From the NCBI GenBank assembly GCA_944389975.1, contig CALXOH010000046.1, positions 1-64,000 of the forward strand: DNA of 64,000 nucleotides, read 5' to 3'. This document shows positions 1 to 9,130 of this stretch, one piece after another. A model generated the notes under the pieces. The model saw only the letters and a program-made list of their open reading frames with translations, ran no database searches and was not told the origin of the DNA. Position 1 is the stretch's first letter. Each line of letters starts with the position of its first letter. The position numbers were made by a program, and so were the translations under genes. This DNA is from an uncultured Spirochaetaceae bacterium. Lineage in GTDB: Bacteria > Spirochaetota > Spirochaetia > Sphaerochaetales > Sphaerochaetaceae.

Positions 1-213
1 TCCAGAAAGGGCAACTGCCTGGACAACGGCAAGATGGAGACGTTCTTCTCGACACTGAAGAAGGAGATGTATTTCGGACATGAAAAGGAGTTCAAGACAA
101 GGGAACATCTGAAATCTGCAATTGAGGGATACATTGAGTACTACAACAATGAAAGGATACAGATGAAACTAGGCTACCTTCCTCCATTGATTTTCAGAGA
201 GAAGATAGCCTAA
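1..213 (+). CDS. IS3-family transposase OrfB, C-terminal 70 residues (5' end off window)
   Basis: This is the last 70 codons of a DDE integrase-type transposase, which cuts and joins DNA during IS movement. The frame is open from base 1. It begins SRKGNCLDN and continues METFFSTLKKE, where the Glu is the last residue of the catalytic DDE triad in OrfB proteins. The tail YYNNERIQMKLGYLPP is the usual IS3 ending, in which most families have a Pro-containing motif after LG. Nothing in the visible part is damaged, so the copy may be intact. Confidence 0.88.
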   Translation, partial: SRKGNCLDNGKMETFFSTLKKEMYFGHEKEFKTREHLKSAIEGYIEYYNNERIQMKLGYLPPLIFREKIA

Positions 214-248
214 GCTTATTTCAGGTCCAGCTTTGAGGGTTCACCTCA
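1..248 (+). mobile_element. Right end of an IS3-family insertion sequence
   Basis: The window opens inside a transposase and the element appears to end at about 248. After the transposase stop (211-213) the sequence carries a right-end motif, GTCCAGCTTTGAGGG followed by TTCACCTCA. This resembles the terminal inverted repeats of IS150/IS3-type elements, which end in CA. The left end lies outside the window, so the repeat pairing and target duplication cannot be checked. The next gene's stop codon (on the other strand) is only about 36 bases further on. Confidence 0.7.
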
Positions 249-283
249 ATCATCCCCGGCTTCTTTTCTTCAGTGGCGATCCA

Positions 284-3200
284 TTACATTACCACTACTG
301 AAAATTCGTATTCGTATAAAGGAACGCCCATTTCGGAAATAGTCATCTTTACAGGTATCCTCCCTCCCCGGGGCGCATCATCAGAGATCCTGATCTCAGC
401 TCCATAGCCGGCCTTCAAGTTGGCTGAAGCTTTCTTCAAATCCGAATATCCGTTGGTTGTGCCTTCGGGGTATCCGATGCTCTTGAAACACCCTGATGCT
501 ATCACTCCGAGCTTTATCTCCGGCGTGTTGATCGTCAGATACCCGCTCTCTGTCGAGAACACAGCGCTCACATCCTCGCCAGCCACAGGCCCGAGGTTCT
601 GAACTACGGCATCAATGTAGACGTACCCCCCTTTCCTCACCTTGCTTGAGCCATCCGGCGCGATTCCCGATATGTTACTTCTTGCAACTATAGGATCAAA
701 GCGTTCGACGCCGACTGTGAAACTCTTCTCAAACGAACGCTCAATCCCGTTGTTGTCGGTAATTGTGGCTTTGATCGCAATCACTTCCCCGACCGGAGCC
801 GACGAAGAGATTCTGAATGGATTGTCACTCCTGTTCCTGAGCTCCTTGCTCCTCCCTCTCGAGATATCTCCATAGTTCCATGAAGGTTCCTTGATAGATA
901 CGTACTTGCTATCTGAAGAGAATACGCACTTGACTCCGGAGAGGTTCCCGCTTGAAGTGTTCTCCAACGCTACTTTGAGCATCAGATCCTCCCCCGGATA
1001 GACGTACTCAAATGAAGGCTTGTCGTAATAACTTATCGTCGCATTGACTCCGAGGAGCGCCTTCTCCTGCAAGAACTTCAACTCGCGTTCCCATTTGTTT
1101 CCGTACGCATCCTCAAGCGTCAGCCTGAAAACAGAATACCCACCCTCCTTCGCATCGTTTGGAAGGCGGATCTGGAATGCATTCGCGCTTATGTTCCCAC
1201 GCTGGGAAAGCCTTGCAGAGTCCCTTTCCGTGTATGAATTGTTTCCGCTTCTTATACTCTTGTACCTCTTGCTTGAAAGGTCTCCGAACGTGTACGTGCC
1301 TTTCGTGACGATCGCATCGCCCTCGACTTTCTCAAGCGTAGCGGATATGGCTTTGACTTTCGAAGAACCTGAATTGAATATACGCACATCCAAGTATCCG
1401 CTTTCGCCGATGTTTATCACCCCGTCGCCGTTGCCGTTGTCGATGAACTGATACCCTGAGAGGCTCAGGTTACCGTCAGCTTTGCTTACGGGAAGTGCAA
1501 AGTATCCGGACCACCCCTCTATGTTTCCATCCCCGTATGCCATCCAGTTGAAGACAAGGGGCTTCGAATAGTCGTAATCCTTTGAAAGCTTCACCCTTAG
1601 GGAGTCATTGATATCCGGATACGTTTTGTTCCCGTCGTTGTAGTAGCGTGAGTTGACGTATCTGCCGCTCTCGATCTCCTTCCACGTATTTGAAGCTTCC
1701 CTACCGTCCTTTCCGATCTCCCATATGTCTCCGGGGGTTGAGAGCGTCACGTTCTCGTCTTCAGGGGAAAGCGAGATGAACAGGTTCTTCAATGTCGAAG
1801 AGCCCGTGTTTTGGAAATTCACGTCGAGTGCGAACGTCTCTCCCGGGTTGATCCTTCCATCCCCATCCCCATCGATCTCCTTCAGTCCGTATTTTCCAAA
1901 GGCGATATCCGCATCGGTTTCGTTCACTGTAAGTTCGAATGTGTTTTTCTTGACAACCCCCGTGTTGTCAGTCGTGGTGATGGTGAAAGGAATGACTGTG
2001 CCGCCCTGGCATGACGGGCTTATTTCAAACTTGAACATATTCTCTCCACGTCCCGGGTTCAGTCCCCTCTCGGCCCTCTCGTACGAAGAGTAGTTGCAAT
2101 ACGTTCCGGTTGCAAATTCGCCGGGGCGAAGGTAGTCGTCCCTGATCATGCTTGAAATAAACTCCACTTCATCGCTTTCAGTAGACAGGATCGAGCGCAA
2201 ACCACGTCCCGTATCCCTCACTCCCTTTCCCTCAAGAAGGATATCGAGGTATATCGTCTCACCTGGATTGATCACACCATCCCCGTTTCCACTCTCCTCA
2301 ATGAACTTGTACTTTCTGAGAACCGGATTGAAATCACTTTCCTCCACGGTCACTTTGTATTCGACGTCAAAGACATATCCGTCGAGGTTCACAAGACGCA
2401 TCGGAACGCTTATCACAGTCCCCGGGGGCGTAGCTTTGTCGATCTCGAGTTCGACATACGCATCCGAGTGGTTCTCATTCAAATCAAAGCTTCCTTCCCC
2501 GTAAGAGTCGTCAGTGTAACTGGAAACAGCTATCCTCATCCCCGGATAAAGCGGGAAGTCGTCGGTATATGAATTCGGATTGTACCGGGCGAACGTGCCG
2601 ACAACTTCTGCACTTGCATACTGCGCGCTCTCTTTGTCAAGCTCCCTAAGTTCGATGGAGAATATCTCCGATCTCGTTCCGGTGTTTTCGATCACTGGAA
2701 TGATCTTCACCTTCTCCCCGGGATTAACGTTCCCTGCATTCGTATATCCGCCGTCGAAGATAACGGGATCGCATGACTCAAGGCGGGAGTATATTGCATA
2801 GATGTCGGGGCTCTCCAAGTCAGCCGTGTCGACATGGCTTTCGGTGATTATCGCCCCATCGCTCATTGAAATCTGTGAAATGTAATAGTCGCCCGAGACG
2901 TAATCGCCACGCTCTGTCGCCCAGAATGCGAAATACGAATCGTCTTCATTCTCCAAAACGGGTAGCTCGACCTCATCCCCGTATTCGACCCTCACCACTT
3001 CATCGCCCTTCCCCTGATACCCTTGGTAATGGAAGACAACGGGCATGACAGCGGAGATTTCGACCTCCTCTCCGAACGGATCGGTTATCGGGTAGGAAGA
3101 GATGTCGGCATCGCTTTTTTCAAAGCCGTTGAACTCAAGGCCGTCCTCCCCGAGACGCCTCTCAACGCGCGAAAGGTCAACCACCTCGTCCTCCCCCGAA

Positions 3201-3628
3201 TACCTCATCTCGTAATATGTACGGCCATCAAGGATTACAGCTAGTTCCGGGCCACCCCAGTAGGTGTGGTTCTGGATCCACACGGAGGCCTCCCTCTTCT
3301 CCTCGAGGGAACCCAAAGCCTCTCCCTTTGCCATGAATTCAGGATATAGATCCCCGCCGTTTGAAAGCACCCTCTGGATATCCTTGAAAAGGGCAAGATC
3401 ATCCTCTGACATTCCCTTTTCATGCTCTTTCTGCCCAAGCTTCTCATATTCTTTATTTAGCTTTGTCTGGAAATCCTCATAAGCTTTCTTCGCTTCTGAA
3501 AAAGAACCGCTGCCGCTTACGACATCGTACATCTTGTCGAATTCCTTGTCCGGATCGAGCTTGAAACAACCCGTAAAGGTGGAAACGATTAAAATGAGGC
3601 ACAAGCAACCGGCTATCTTCCTGATCAT
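284..3628 (-). CDS. Very large secreted lipoprotein with six CARDB-like repeats
   Basis: This 1114-residue protein is of unknown function. The N-terminus is a signal peptide ending in a lipobox (STFTGC, Cys21), so it should be lipid-anchored outside the cytoplasmic membrane. Residues 25-290 contain an alpha-helical, charged stretch and a region reading YGDEVELP followed by AFW, similar to an InlB B-repeat type fold. From residue about 300 there are six repeats spaced roughly 120-150 residues, near 301, 452, 591, 738, 877 and 997. Each starts with a PGE-like turn and a strand ending in NTG or similar. Three of them also have GNGDGVIN-type Asp/Gly loops that could bind calcium. This is typical of CARDB/DUF11-like adhesive surface proteins. 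It is related in architecture to the protein at 21591-22766. The gene runs on its own. Confidence 0.75.
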   Translation of the reverse strand: MIRKIAGCLCLILIVSTFTGCFKLDPDKEFDKMYDVVSGSGSFSEAKKAYEDFQTKLNKEYEKLGQKEHEKGMSEDDLALFKDIQRVLSNGGDLYPEFMAKGEALGSLEEKREASVWIQNHTYWGGPELAVILDGRTYYEMRYSGEDEVVDLSRVERRLGEDGLEFNGFEKSDADISSYPITDPFGEEVEISAVMPVVFHYQGYQGKGDEVVRVEYGDEVELPVLENEDDSYFAFWATERGDYVSGDYYISQISMSDGAIITESHVDTADLESPDIYAIYSRLESCDPVIFDGGYTNAGNVNPGEKVKIIPVIENTGTRSEIFSIELRELDKESAQYASAEVVGTFARYNPNSYTDDFPLYPGMRIAVSSYTDDSYGEGSFDLNENHSDAYVELEIDKATPPGTVISVPMRLVNLDGYVFDVEYKVTVEESDFNPVLRKYKFIEESGNGDGVINPGETIYLDILLEGKGVRDTGRGLRSILSTESDEVEFISSMIRDDYLRPGEFATGTYCNYSSYERAERGLNPGRGENMFKFEISPSCQGGTVIPFTITTTDNTGVVKKNTFELTVNETDADIAFGKYGLKEIDGDGDGRINPGETFALDVNFQNTGSSTLKNLFISLSPEDENVTLSTPGDIWEIGKDGREASNTWKEIESGRYVNSRYYNDGNKTYPDINDSLRVKLSKDYDYSKPLVFNWMAYGDGNIEGWSGYFALPVSKADGNLSLSGYQFIDNGNGDGVINIGESGYLDVRIFNSGSSKVKAISATLEKVEGDAIVTKGTYTFGDLSSKRYKSIRSGNNSYTERDSARLSQRGNISANAFQIRLPNDAKEGGYSVFRLTLEDAYGNKWERELKFLQEKALLGVNATISYYDKPSFEYVYPGEDLMLKVALENTSSGNLSGVKCVFSSDSKYVSIKEPSWNYGDISRGRSKELRNRSDNPFRISSSAPVGEVIAIKATITDNNGIERSFEKSFTVGVERFDPIVARSNISGIAPDGSSKVRKGGYVYIDAVVQNLGPVAGEDVSAVFSTESGYLTINTPEIKLGVIASGCFKSIGYPEGTTNGYSDLKKASANLKAGYGAEIRISDDAPRGGRIPVKMTISEMGVPLYEYEFSVVVM

Positions 3629-3789
3629 ACGCCATCCCCTTCATTCAATGATATTCTTTTGAATTTTCTCATGCACTTCATCCACAAAGCAATATCGGAA
3701 ACGCCCGCTTCCCTCGTTTTTTCCCCGTCAAACGCACTATCGATTTTGTTTTCTTGCCTTCTCAGAACAATGAACATACAATTTCCTTG

Positions 3790-4380
3790 ATGGTCAGGAA
3801 AGGGATATACATAGTCACATCTTTTGAAGAATCGGATGAAAACATCCCGTTCGGGGATGTCTGTGGGATCTCATCCCGTTTGAAGAAGGTAATACTCACG
3901 GAAGCTCCCATCACTGAAAGCCTTTTGAAGAAGAGGGTTGCAAACAGCTATGGGATCATGCGGATCGGCTCGATCGTCGATGCCCTGCTTGATGAAGGAA
4001 TCGCCCTTTTGTCAGGCGATGAAGAGATCACGGCAGTCGATGAATGCGGCGAGAGAACGTTTCACAAGAAGGGTGAGGAGGATGTATTCCGCCCCACCCC
4101 CGACGAACCGGAAAAGACAAGGTATTCCTATCAGATTCCGCCCTCGGAAGGCGCGCTCGTACTCGAGTACATCGCACTGGATGGAAAGAGCTGGACGAAA
4201 AAAGCGCTTTCAGAGAGTTTCAAGGTGGAGCTTGGATACAAGAAGAAGGGAAGCCAGGTTGAGAAACTTTTCCTGAAAAGCTTGCAATTGGCAATGGAAT
4301 CGGGAAAACTGACCAGACTTGGAAACGGAAGGATCAAAACAAATCAGACAGAGGAGGATATTAATGCTGATCAACCTTGA
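3790..4380 (+). CDS. DUF3320-like protein, possibly a remnant of a larger helicase
   Basis: This small protein (196 residues from the ATG at 3790; a TTG at 3754 would add 12) has no firm function. Residues about 30-75 (TEAPITESLLKKRVANSYG, then IGSIVDALL) resemble DUF3320, a short domain normally found at the C-terminus of large DUF4011 helicase-like proteins. The second half is helical and basic. No Shine-Dalgarno sequence is evident for either start, so this may be the detached tail of a larger gene. Its last 17 bases overlap the start of the next gene, whose ribosome binding site lies inside it. The DUF3320 assignment is from memory of the motif. Confidence 0.5.
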   Translation: MVRKGIYIVTSFEESDENIPFGDVCGISSRLKKVILTEAPITESLLKKRVANSYGIMRIGSIVDALLDEGIALLSGDEEITAVDECGERTFHKKGEEDVFRPTPDEPEKTRYSYQIPPSEGALVLEYIALDGKSWTKKALSESFKVELGYKKKGSQVEKLFLKSLQLAMESGKLTRLGNGRIKTNQTEEDINADQP

Positions 4381-5830
4381 GAAGAAAGACGACATCATCT
4401 TGAAGAATGCGAAGAGATGCAAGGAGAAGAACATCGTACTTCCCACGTTCAGGGAAATGAAGGATCCGAATCTAATCAAACCATGGGTCAGGGAAAGATT
4501 GAAGAACGTAGGGCTTTGGGATGTCGATCCCATAAACCTGTACAGGATAAACTGGCACAACGAGGCAAAGGAGAAAGGCGGGCTCTACAAGGGCGTGAAC
4601 TTCATCGAAATACCGCGCTCCATCACGGGCGTCAAGGCAAGGATCATCGCGCTTGCCGGCAAGTGGTTCCCATGCGGAGTGCACAAAGTCGGTGCAACGT
4701 ATGCATGCCTCGCCCCTGCCCTTGTCACAGGCAACTTCGATGCAGTGAGGCAGGAAGCTGTCTGGCCGAGTACAGGCAACTACTGCCGCGGAGGTGCGTA
4801 CAACTCCGCACTCCTCGGATGCAAGAGCATCGCAATCCTTCCAGAGGACATGAGTCAGGAACGCTTCAACTGGCTGAAGACGGTCGCAGGCGAGATAATC
4901 GCAACCCCGGGATGCGAATCGAACGTCAAGGAGATATTCGACAAATGTCACGAACTGAACGCGGAGCGGGGCAACAGCATCGTGATCTTCAACCAGTTCG
5001 AGCAGTTTGAGAACTACCTCTGGCACTACGACGTCACGGGTAGCGCGATCATCGAAGTGTTGAAAGAGCTCGGAGTGAAGGACGAGAACGTGAAAGGATA
5101 CGTTTCGAGCACGGGCTCAGGCGGCACCCTTGCCGCAGGAGACCACCTCAAGGATGTCTATCCGACGATCAAGATCGGCGCGGGTGAGGCCCTGCAGTGC
5201 CCCACTCTCCTCAGAAACGGATTCGGAGGACACAGGATCGAGGGAATCGGAGACAAGCACGTCCCATGGATCCACAACGTGAAGAACACGGACATGGTGC
5301 TCTCGATCGACGATCAGGATTGCATGGACATCTACAGGCTGTTCAATGAAGAGGATGGCAAGGACTACCTTCTGTCAAAGGGCGTAGGCGAAAAAGACAT
5401 TGCAAACCTCGAATTATTCGGAATCTCCGGAATCGGAAACCTTCTTGCGTCGATAAAGATGGCACGCTACTACGAGCTTGAGGAGGACGACGTTGTGTTC
5501 ACGATCCTCACGGACAGCAGCTCGATGTACACCTCCAGGCTTCAGGAACTTACCCGGGAGCAAGGGGCGTTCGACAAGATGGAGGCTGCAAGGGTACACT
5601 CATCCGCACTTCTCCACCAAAGGATCGACAACGCACTCGAACTCGGATACTACGACAGGCTGCGCATCCACAACCTCAAGTACTACACATGGGTCGAGCA
5701 GCAGGGGAAGACCTACGAGGAACTCAACAGGCAGTGGTATGACAGGAACTACTGGAAAGAGCTGCCGAAGATGGTCGACCAGATCGATTCGCTCATCGAT
5801 GACTTCAACAGCCTCGTTGAAAAGCAGTGA
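4364..5830 (+). CDS. PLP-dependent fold-type II enzyme, cysteine synthase-like
   Basis: A 488-residue pyridoxal-phosphate enzyme related to cysteine synthase and other beta-family lyases; the substrate is unknown. The candidate Schiff-base Lys lies in the segment CGVHKVGATY. SSTGSGGTL is the glycine-rich phosphate-binding loop and WPSTGNYCRGG resembles the substrate-binding STGN loop. The protein is longer than ordinary cysteine synthases (about 310 residues), with an extra N-terminal 60 residues and a C-terminal helical extension from about residue 400. The start is set by AGGAGG seven bases before the ATG at 4364. A second PLP enzyme, threonine synthase-like, follows after a 45-base gap containing a terminator-like hairpin, which suggests related amino-acid chemistry. 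Confidence 0.75.
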   Translation: MLINLEKKDDIILKNAKRCKEKNIVLPTFREMKDPNLIKPWVRERLKNVGLWDVDPINLYRINWHNEAKEKGGLYKGVNFIEIPRSITGVKARIIALAGKWFPCGVHKVGATYACLAPALVTGNFDAVRQEAVWPSTGNYCRGGAYNSALLGCKSIAILPEDMSQERFNWLKTVAGEIIATPGCESNVKEIFDKCHELNAERGNSIVIFNQFEQFENYLWHYDVTGSAIIEVLKELGVKDENVKGYVSSTGSGGTLAAGDHLKDVYPTIKIGAGEALQCPTLLRNGFGGHRIEGIGDKHVPWIHNVKNTDMVLSIDDQDCMDIYRLFNEEDGKDYLLSKGVGEKDIANLELFGISGIGNLLASIKMARYYELEEDDVVFTILTDSSSMYTSRLQELTREQGAFDKMEAARVHSSALLHQRIDNALELGYYDRLRIHNLKYYTWVEQQGKTYEELNRQWYDRNYWKELPKMVDQIDSLIDDFNSLVEKQ

Positions 5831-5834
5831 CTGG

Positions 5835-5860
5835 AAAGGGGAAGGAGACTTCCCCTTTTT
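5835..5860 (+). terminator. Intercistronic intrinsic terminator
   Basis: AAAGGGGAA pairs with TTCCCCTTT around a six-base loop (GGAGAC), followed by more T residues. It sits between the two PLP enzyme genes, so it should reduce or separate transcription of the downstream gene, which has its own ribosome binding site (AAAGGA) at about 5864-5869. Confidence 0.65.
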
Positions 5861-5875
5861 CCAAAGGAAAAGAAG

Positions 5876-7084
5876 ATGTTCAAATATGTTTGTTCCGACT
5901 GCCACAGGGAATATCTCACCGAAAGTTTGATGTACACCTGCCCCAAGTGCTCAAAGGAAAATGACGGCAAGTCGTTTTTGAAGGGAATACTCTCTGTGGA
6001 GCTTGACGATGAAACGCTTTCGAAAGCAAAAGCGAAAGAGCACGTAACAAAGGAAGATTTCTACCCGTTCGAGACGAAGTATTCATCATACTTTCCCGTC
6101 GGGCCCACGCCGCTGATGAGAAGTGAAAAACTCTCACAAGGGCTTGAAAACGTTTATTTCAAACTCGACAACCTCCTACCCTCGGGATCGTTCAAAGACA
6201 GGGCAAGCTACCTGGTTGGCGAACTTGCCCTGAAGCTCGGAGAGAGGAAGGTCGTCCTTGCAAGTACAGGGAATGCCGGCGCTGCAATGAGCGCTGTCGG
6301 GGCTGCGCTGGGGCTGGACGTACTGCTTTTCGTACCCGAAAGCGCTCCCGTCAACAAACTGATGCAGTCGATACTCTACAAAGCGCATGTCATTCCAGTT
6401 GCCGGCACGTACGATGACGCGTTCGCTCTTTCGATCGAGTACACGAAAAGGCACGGGGGGATCAACAGGAACACTGCGTACAACCCGTTCACGATAGAGG
6501 GTAAAAAGAGCGTATCAATCGAACTATTCGAAGACCTCGGACGGGATAAGCCGGACGTTGTATACGTTCCTGTTGGCGACGGGTGCATAATCTCCGGGGT
6601 GATAAAGGGCTTCATGGATCTCAAGAGGGCGGGCCTGATTGAAACTCTTCCCGAGGTCGTCGGAGTGCAAAGCACAGGCTCGGATGCTATCAAGCGCGCG
6701 TTCGATTTCGCCGACTACTCATCAATTGTTGCGGATACGATCGCAGACAGCATCAGCGTCGACCTGCCTGCTGCAGGGCGCATGGCGGTCAGTTACGTCA
6801 AAAAGACCGGAGGAAGGATGATTTCGGTTACCGATGACGAGATCATCAGCGCAGAGCTTGAACTTGCAGGAAGCGGGATATTCTCAGAGCCTGCCTCGAG
6901 CGCAGCATACTCAGGATTTGTAAAAGACAGGGAAAGGATCGAAAAGAAATACGGACCGGGCGTGAAGGCCGTCGTACTCGTCACAGGCACTGCATTCAAG
7001 GACATGAAGGCATTCGACGGAAAAGTCAGAATGCCAGATGCGATGGAAAACGACGTTTCAGCCTTGGACAAGATCAGATTCTGA
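5876..7084 (+). CDS. thrC: Threonine synthase-like PLP enzyme with N-terminal zinc ribbon
   Basis: 402 residues. Threonine synthase converts O-phosphohomoserine to threonine. The N-terminus has two CxxC pairs (CSDC and CPKC), the zinc-ribbon form typical of short bacterial/archaeal ThrC proteins. The PLP lysine is in SGSFKDRAS (about residue 105), the loop STGNAGAA binds the substrate phosphate, and PVGDG contacts the cofactor phosphate. The enzyme could instead be a threonine synthase homologue acting on another phosphorylated or acylated amino acid. AAAGGA lies seven bases before the ATG. Its end overlaps the converging HAD gene by 11 bases. Confidence 0.7.
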   Translation: MFKYVCSDCHREYLTESLMYTCPKCSKENDGKSFLKGILSVELDDETLSKAKAKEHVTKEDFYPFETKYSSYFPVGPTPLMRSEKLSQGLENVYFKLDNLLPSGSFKDRASYLVGELALKLGERKVVLASTGNAGAAMSAVGAALGLDVLLFVPESAPVNKLMQSILYKAHVIPVAGTYDDAFALSIEYTKRHGGINRNTAYNPFTIEGKKSVSIELFEDLGRDKPDVVYVPVGDGCIISGVIKGFMDLKRAGLIETLPEVVGVQSTGSDAIKRAFDFADYSSIVADTIADSISVDLPAAGRMAVSYVKKTGGRMISVTDDEIISAELELAGSGIFSEPASSAAYSGFVKDRERIEKKYGPGVKAVVLVTGTAFKDMKAFDGKVRMPDAMENDVSALDKIRF

Positions 7085-7649
7085 GGAACTTCGCCAGATT
7101 CTCGTCATCCCCGTGGTATTCATACGAGTGGATGCCCAGGGATGATGATGAGTTGATGTTGTCGCTTCTGTCGTCGATGAAATACGAGTCTTCAGCCCTA
7201 AACCCCTCTTTTCCGAGGATGTAGCTGAAGAATACCTTGTCGGGCTTCACCCGGTGTATCTCATGTGAGGCATAGAGTGCGTCAAAGGAAAGCGGTATCT
7301 CCTTGTAACGCGAAAACACGATCTCCCAGTGCGGAGAAAACGTATTCGATCCAACGACCACCCGGTCTCCCCTCTCCCTCAAGGTACGTACGAATCCCAT
7401 TACTCGTTCGTTCAGTTTCGGCGTGAAGTACACTTGAAACGGATCCGAGTCGAACGAGAGATCGAATTTCGTCTCAAGGTGTTCCAGGTACGAACGTGGA
7501 TGAAGATATCCTTCCATCAATGGTTTGTCGTACAAGGCGTAATCAACCCTGAATTCCTTGTAATCAAGGCCGTATGCCGATGCAATATCCCTCAGGGTAT
7601 TGACGCCGAGAAGCAACACCTCCCCCATGTCGAATATATAAAGGCTCAC
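7074..7649 (-). CDS. HAD-family (class IA) hydrolase
   Basis: 191 residues. HAD hydrolases remove phosphate or halide from small molecules; the substrate here is unknown. The N-terminus LYIFDMGEV gives motif I, although the second Asp of the usual DxD is replaced (D-M-G), so a classical phosphatase role is less certain. Motif II is VVGSNTFS, motif III is the Lys in HRVKPDKVFF, and FIDDRSDN is the metal-binding acidic motif. The start is the GTG at 7649, with GGAGA upstream; it overlaps the stop of the MntR-like gene (TAGTG), so the two are translationally coupled. Confidence 0.7.
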   Translation of the reverse strand: MSLYIFDMGEVLLLGVNTLRDIASAYGLDYKEFRVDYALYDKPLMEGYLHPRSYLEHLETKFDLSFDSDPFQVYFTPKLNERVMGFVRTLRERGDRVVVGSNTFSPHWEIVFSRYKEIPLSFDALYASHEIHRVKPDKVFFSYILGKEGFRAEDSYFIDDRSDNINSSSSLGIHSYEYHGDDENLAKFLRI

Positions 7650-8029
7650 TAGAATTTCTCCTTCTCGCTTGCGATGAACGAGGAGAGCTTCTCCATCGTC
7701 TCGCTCGATACGACATGTTCGATCTTGCATGCATCCGCGTCTGCCTGCTCCGGGTCCACCCCCAGGATTTCCTCGAGGAACGTCCGTATCACCTTGTGCC
7801 TTCCCAAGACCTGCCCGGCTTTAAGCCGACCCTTCTCGGTAAGGTATATGTCCCCGTATGACTCCTGGGTCACGAAGCCTTCGCTTGCAAGGTTCTTTAT
7901 CGATCTGATCACGCTTGGTTTCGTCACTCCGAGTTTTTTTGCGATATCCGTAATCCGTACTCCGCTCTCATCCTGCTCGCGCTCTATCATGAGAATCGTT
8001 TCCAAGTAGTCTTCACCTGCCCTGAGCAT
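7649..8029 (-). CDS. MntR/DtxR-type metal-dependent transcriptional repressor
   Basis: 126 residues. Proteins of this family bind Mn(II) or Fe(II) and repress metal uptake genes. The winged helix is visible as ITDIAKKLGVTKPSVIRSIKNL, followed by the wing YLTEKG. The dimer/metal domain has GRHKVIRTF and DACKIEH, matching the His and Glu-His ligands of MntR. There is no C-terminal SH3 domain, so it is the short MntR type. The ATG at 8029 is chosen because AGGAGG lies eight bases upstream; another ATG six bases earlier is too close. The Znu-type transporter at 18144-20558 is a plausible but untested target. Confidence 0.82.
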   Translation of the reverse strand: MLRAGEDYLETILMIEREQDESGVRITDIAKKLGVTKPSVIRSIKNLASEGFVTQESYGDIYLTEKGRLKAGQVLGRHKVIRTFLEEILGVDPEQADADACKIEHVVSSETMEKLSSFIASEKEKF

Positions 8030-8936
8030 CCGCATCCCCTCCTTTCTCGTTTTCTTCCTTCGCCATCTGGTACGACTGGTATACCTTCTTCTCCATGAAT
8101 GAAGTGAGATCCCTGTAATTTCCACGGGAGAACGCGATAAACGAACTTAACCTCAGATCCTCCCTGTCATCCGGAGATAACACCGGAGGAAGGATTCCAC
8201 CCCTTATCAACTCCCCGGAGAGAAGGAAATAGGAAATTACCGAGGAGTAGCACTTGAAGGGCTCTATCCTCTCAAGTTCCCCGTAGAACATCACTCCACG
8301 CAGGAACGGGTGTAGATTCTTCCACGCTTCGTACTGCGTCAGAAGAGTCTCCATCTGCACGTCCACCCTCACCTTGTCCTTTCCCCTGACTGCGTTCTTG
8401 GAAAACCCGACGCGATAACCTTTCTCATCATCATCGATCGTCCGCATGAAAATCCGGTACTCCTCCCTTATTTCCTTGTCATTCCAGTCCTCCTTCCTGT
8501 CAAAAAGGCTCTTCATGCTGGAGAAGAATGAAAGCACGAAAAGGTGCATCTCCAACGAAATGGACGACACGATGGATCCGGAGATTATCGTTTCAACATC
8601 ATCTTCAGTCACGCTCTTCCCGTAATACGACAAGAAGTATAACAGCGATGACTTGATCAGGGTCTTCAGGTATCCTTTCCCCGGTTGAAGTTCTATCGGA
8701 AATTCATCAGAAAGGGATGAAAGCCTCTCCACGTCCACGAACCCCGGGCGTATATCGAGGTTTCGAAAGTGCCTCAAAACCCTTCCGTCCCTGGGCTTCG
8801 GCGTATCATCGGGGATCGTCCATGACCAGCCGAGCTTTATTGCCCCGTCGATCCTCCCCTCGTTGCAAAGTATCCTGATCCGCCTGTCGGAAATACCCCA
8901 TCTCTGACTGGCTTCCCTGACATCAATATATTTCAT
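8013..8936 (-). CDS. Helix-turn-helix protein with a degenerate Fic-like C-terminal domain
   Basis: 307 residues. The N-terminus (VREASQRWGISDRRI to WTIP, residues 5-45) is an excisionase/MerR-like DNA-binding helix-turn-helix of the kind found in small regulators. The C-terminal part, from about residue 215, matches the shape of a Fic AMPylase: a helix, then LERIEPFKCYSS, a hydrophobic helix and GGILPPVLSPDDRE. Active Fic proteins have HPFxxGNGR at this place; here His is replaced by Glu and the GNGR is absent, so catalysis by the standard mechanism is unlikely. Its 3' end overlaps the MntR-like start, and these with the HAD gene form an operon. The Fic relation is from pattern alone. Confidence 0.55.
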   Translation of the reverse strand: MKYIDVREASQRWGISDRRIRILCNEGRIDGAIKLGWSWTIPDDTPKPRDGRVLRHFRNLDIRPGFVDVERLSSLSDEFPIELQPGKGYLKTLIKSSLLYFLSYYGKSVTEDDVETIISGSIVSSISLEMHLFVLSFFSSMKSLFDRKEDWNDKEIREEYRIFMRTIDDDEKGYRVGFSKNAVRGKDKVRVDVQMETLLTQYEAWKNLHPFLRGVMFYGELERIEPFKCYSSVISYFLLSGELIRGGILPPVLSPDDREDLRLSSFIAFSRGNYRDLTSFMEKKVYQSYQMAKEENEKGGDADAQGR

Positions 8937-9130
8937 ATAAATTATTATAATCCGATTTCGGATTTATACAATCGCAAATATTTTTAATCAAATTTGCCTG
9001 TAATTATTGCTTTCGATTTAGTGTAGCACGATTCGTCATGGCTTGGAAAATACCATCCGAGGAATCTTTTCCAAGTGTATTCAAACAAAACGCCAAAACC
9101 TTTATCATAAGGTGTAAGGATTTCTAACTA

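Noticed and set aside
3754-3789. TTG start for the DUF3320-like gene
   Set aside because: No ribosome binding site and no conserved residues in the extra 12 codons; the ATG at 3790 is kept, with low certainty.
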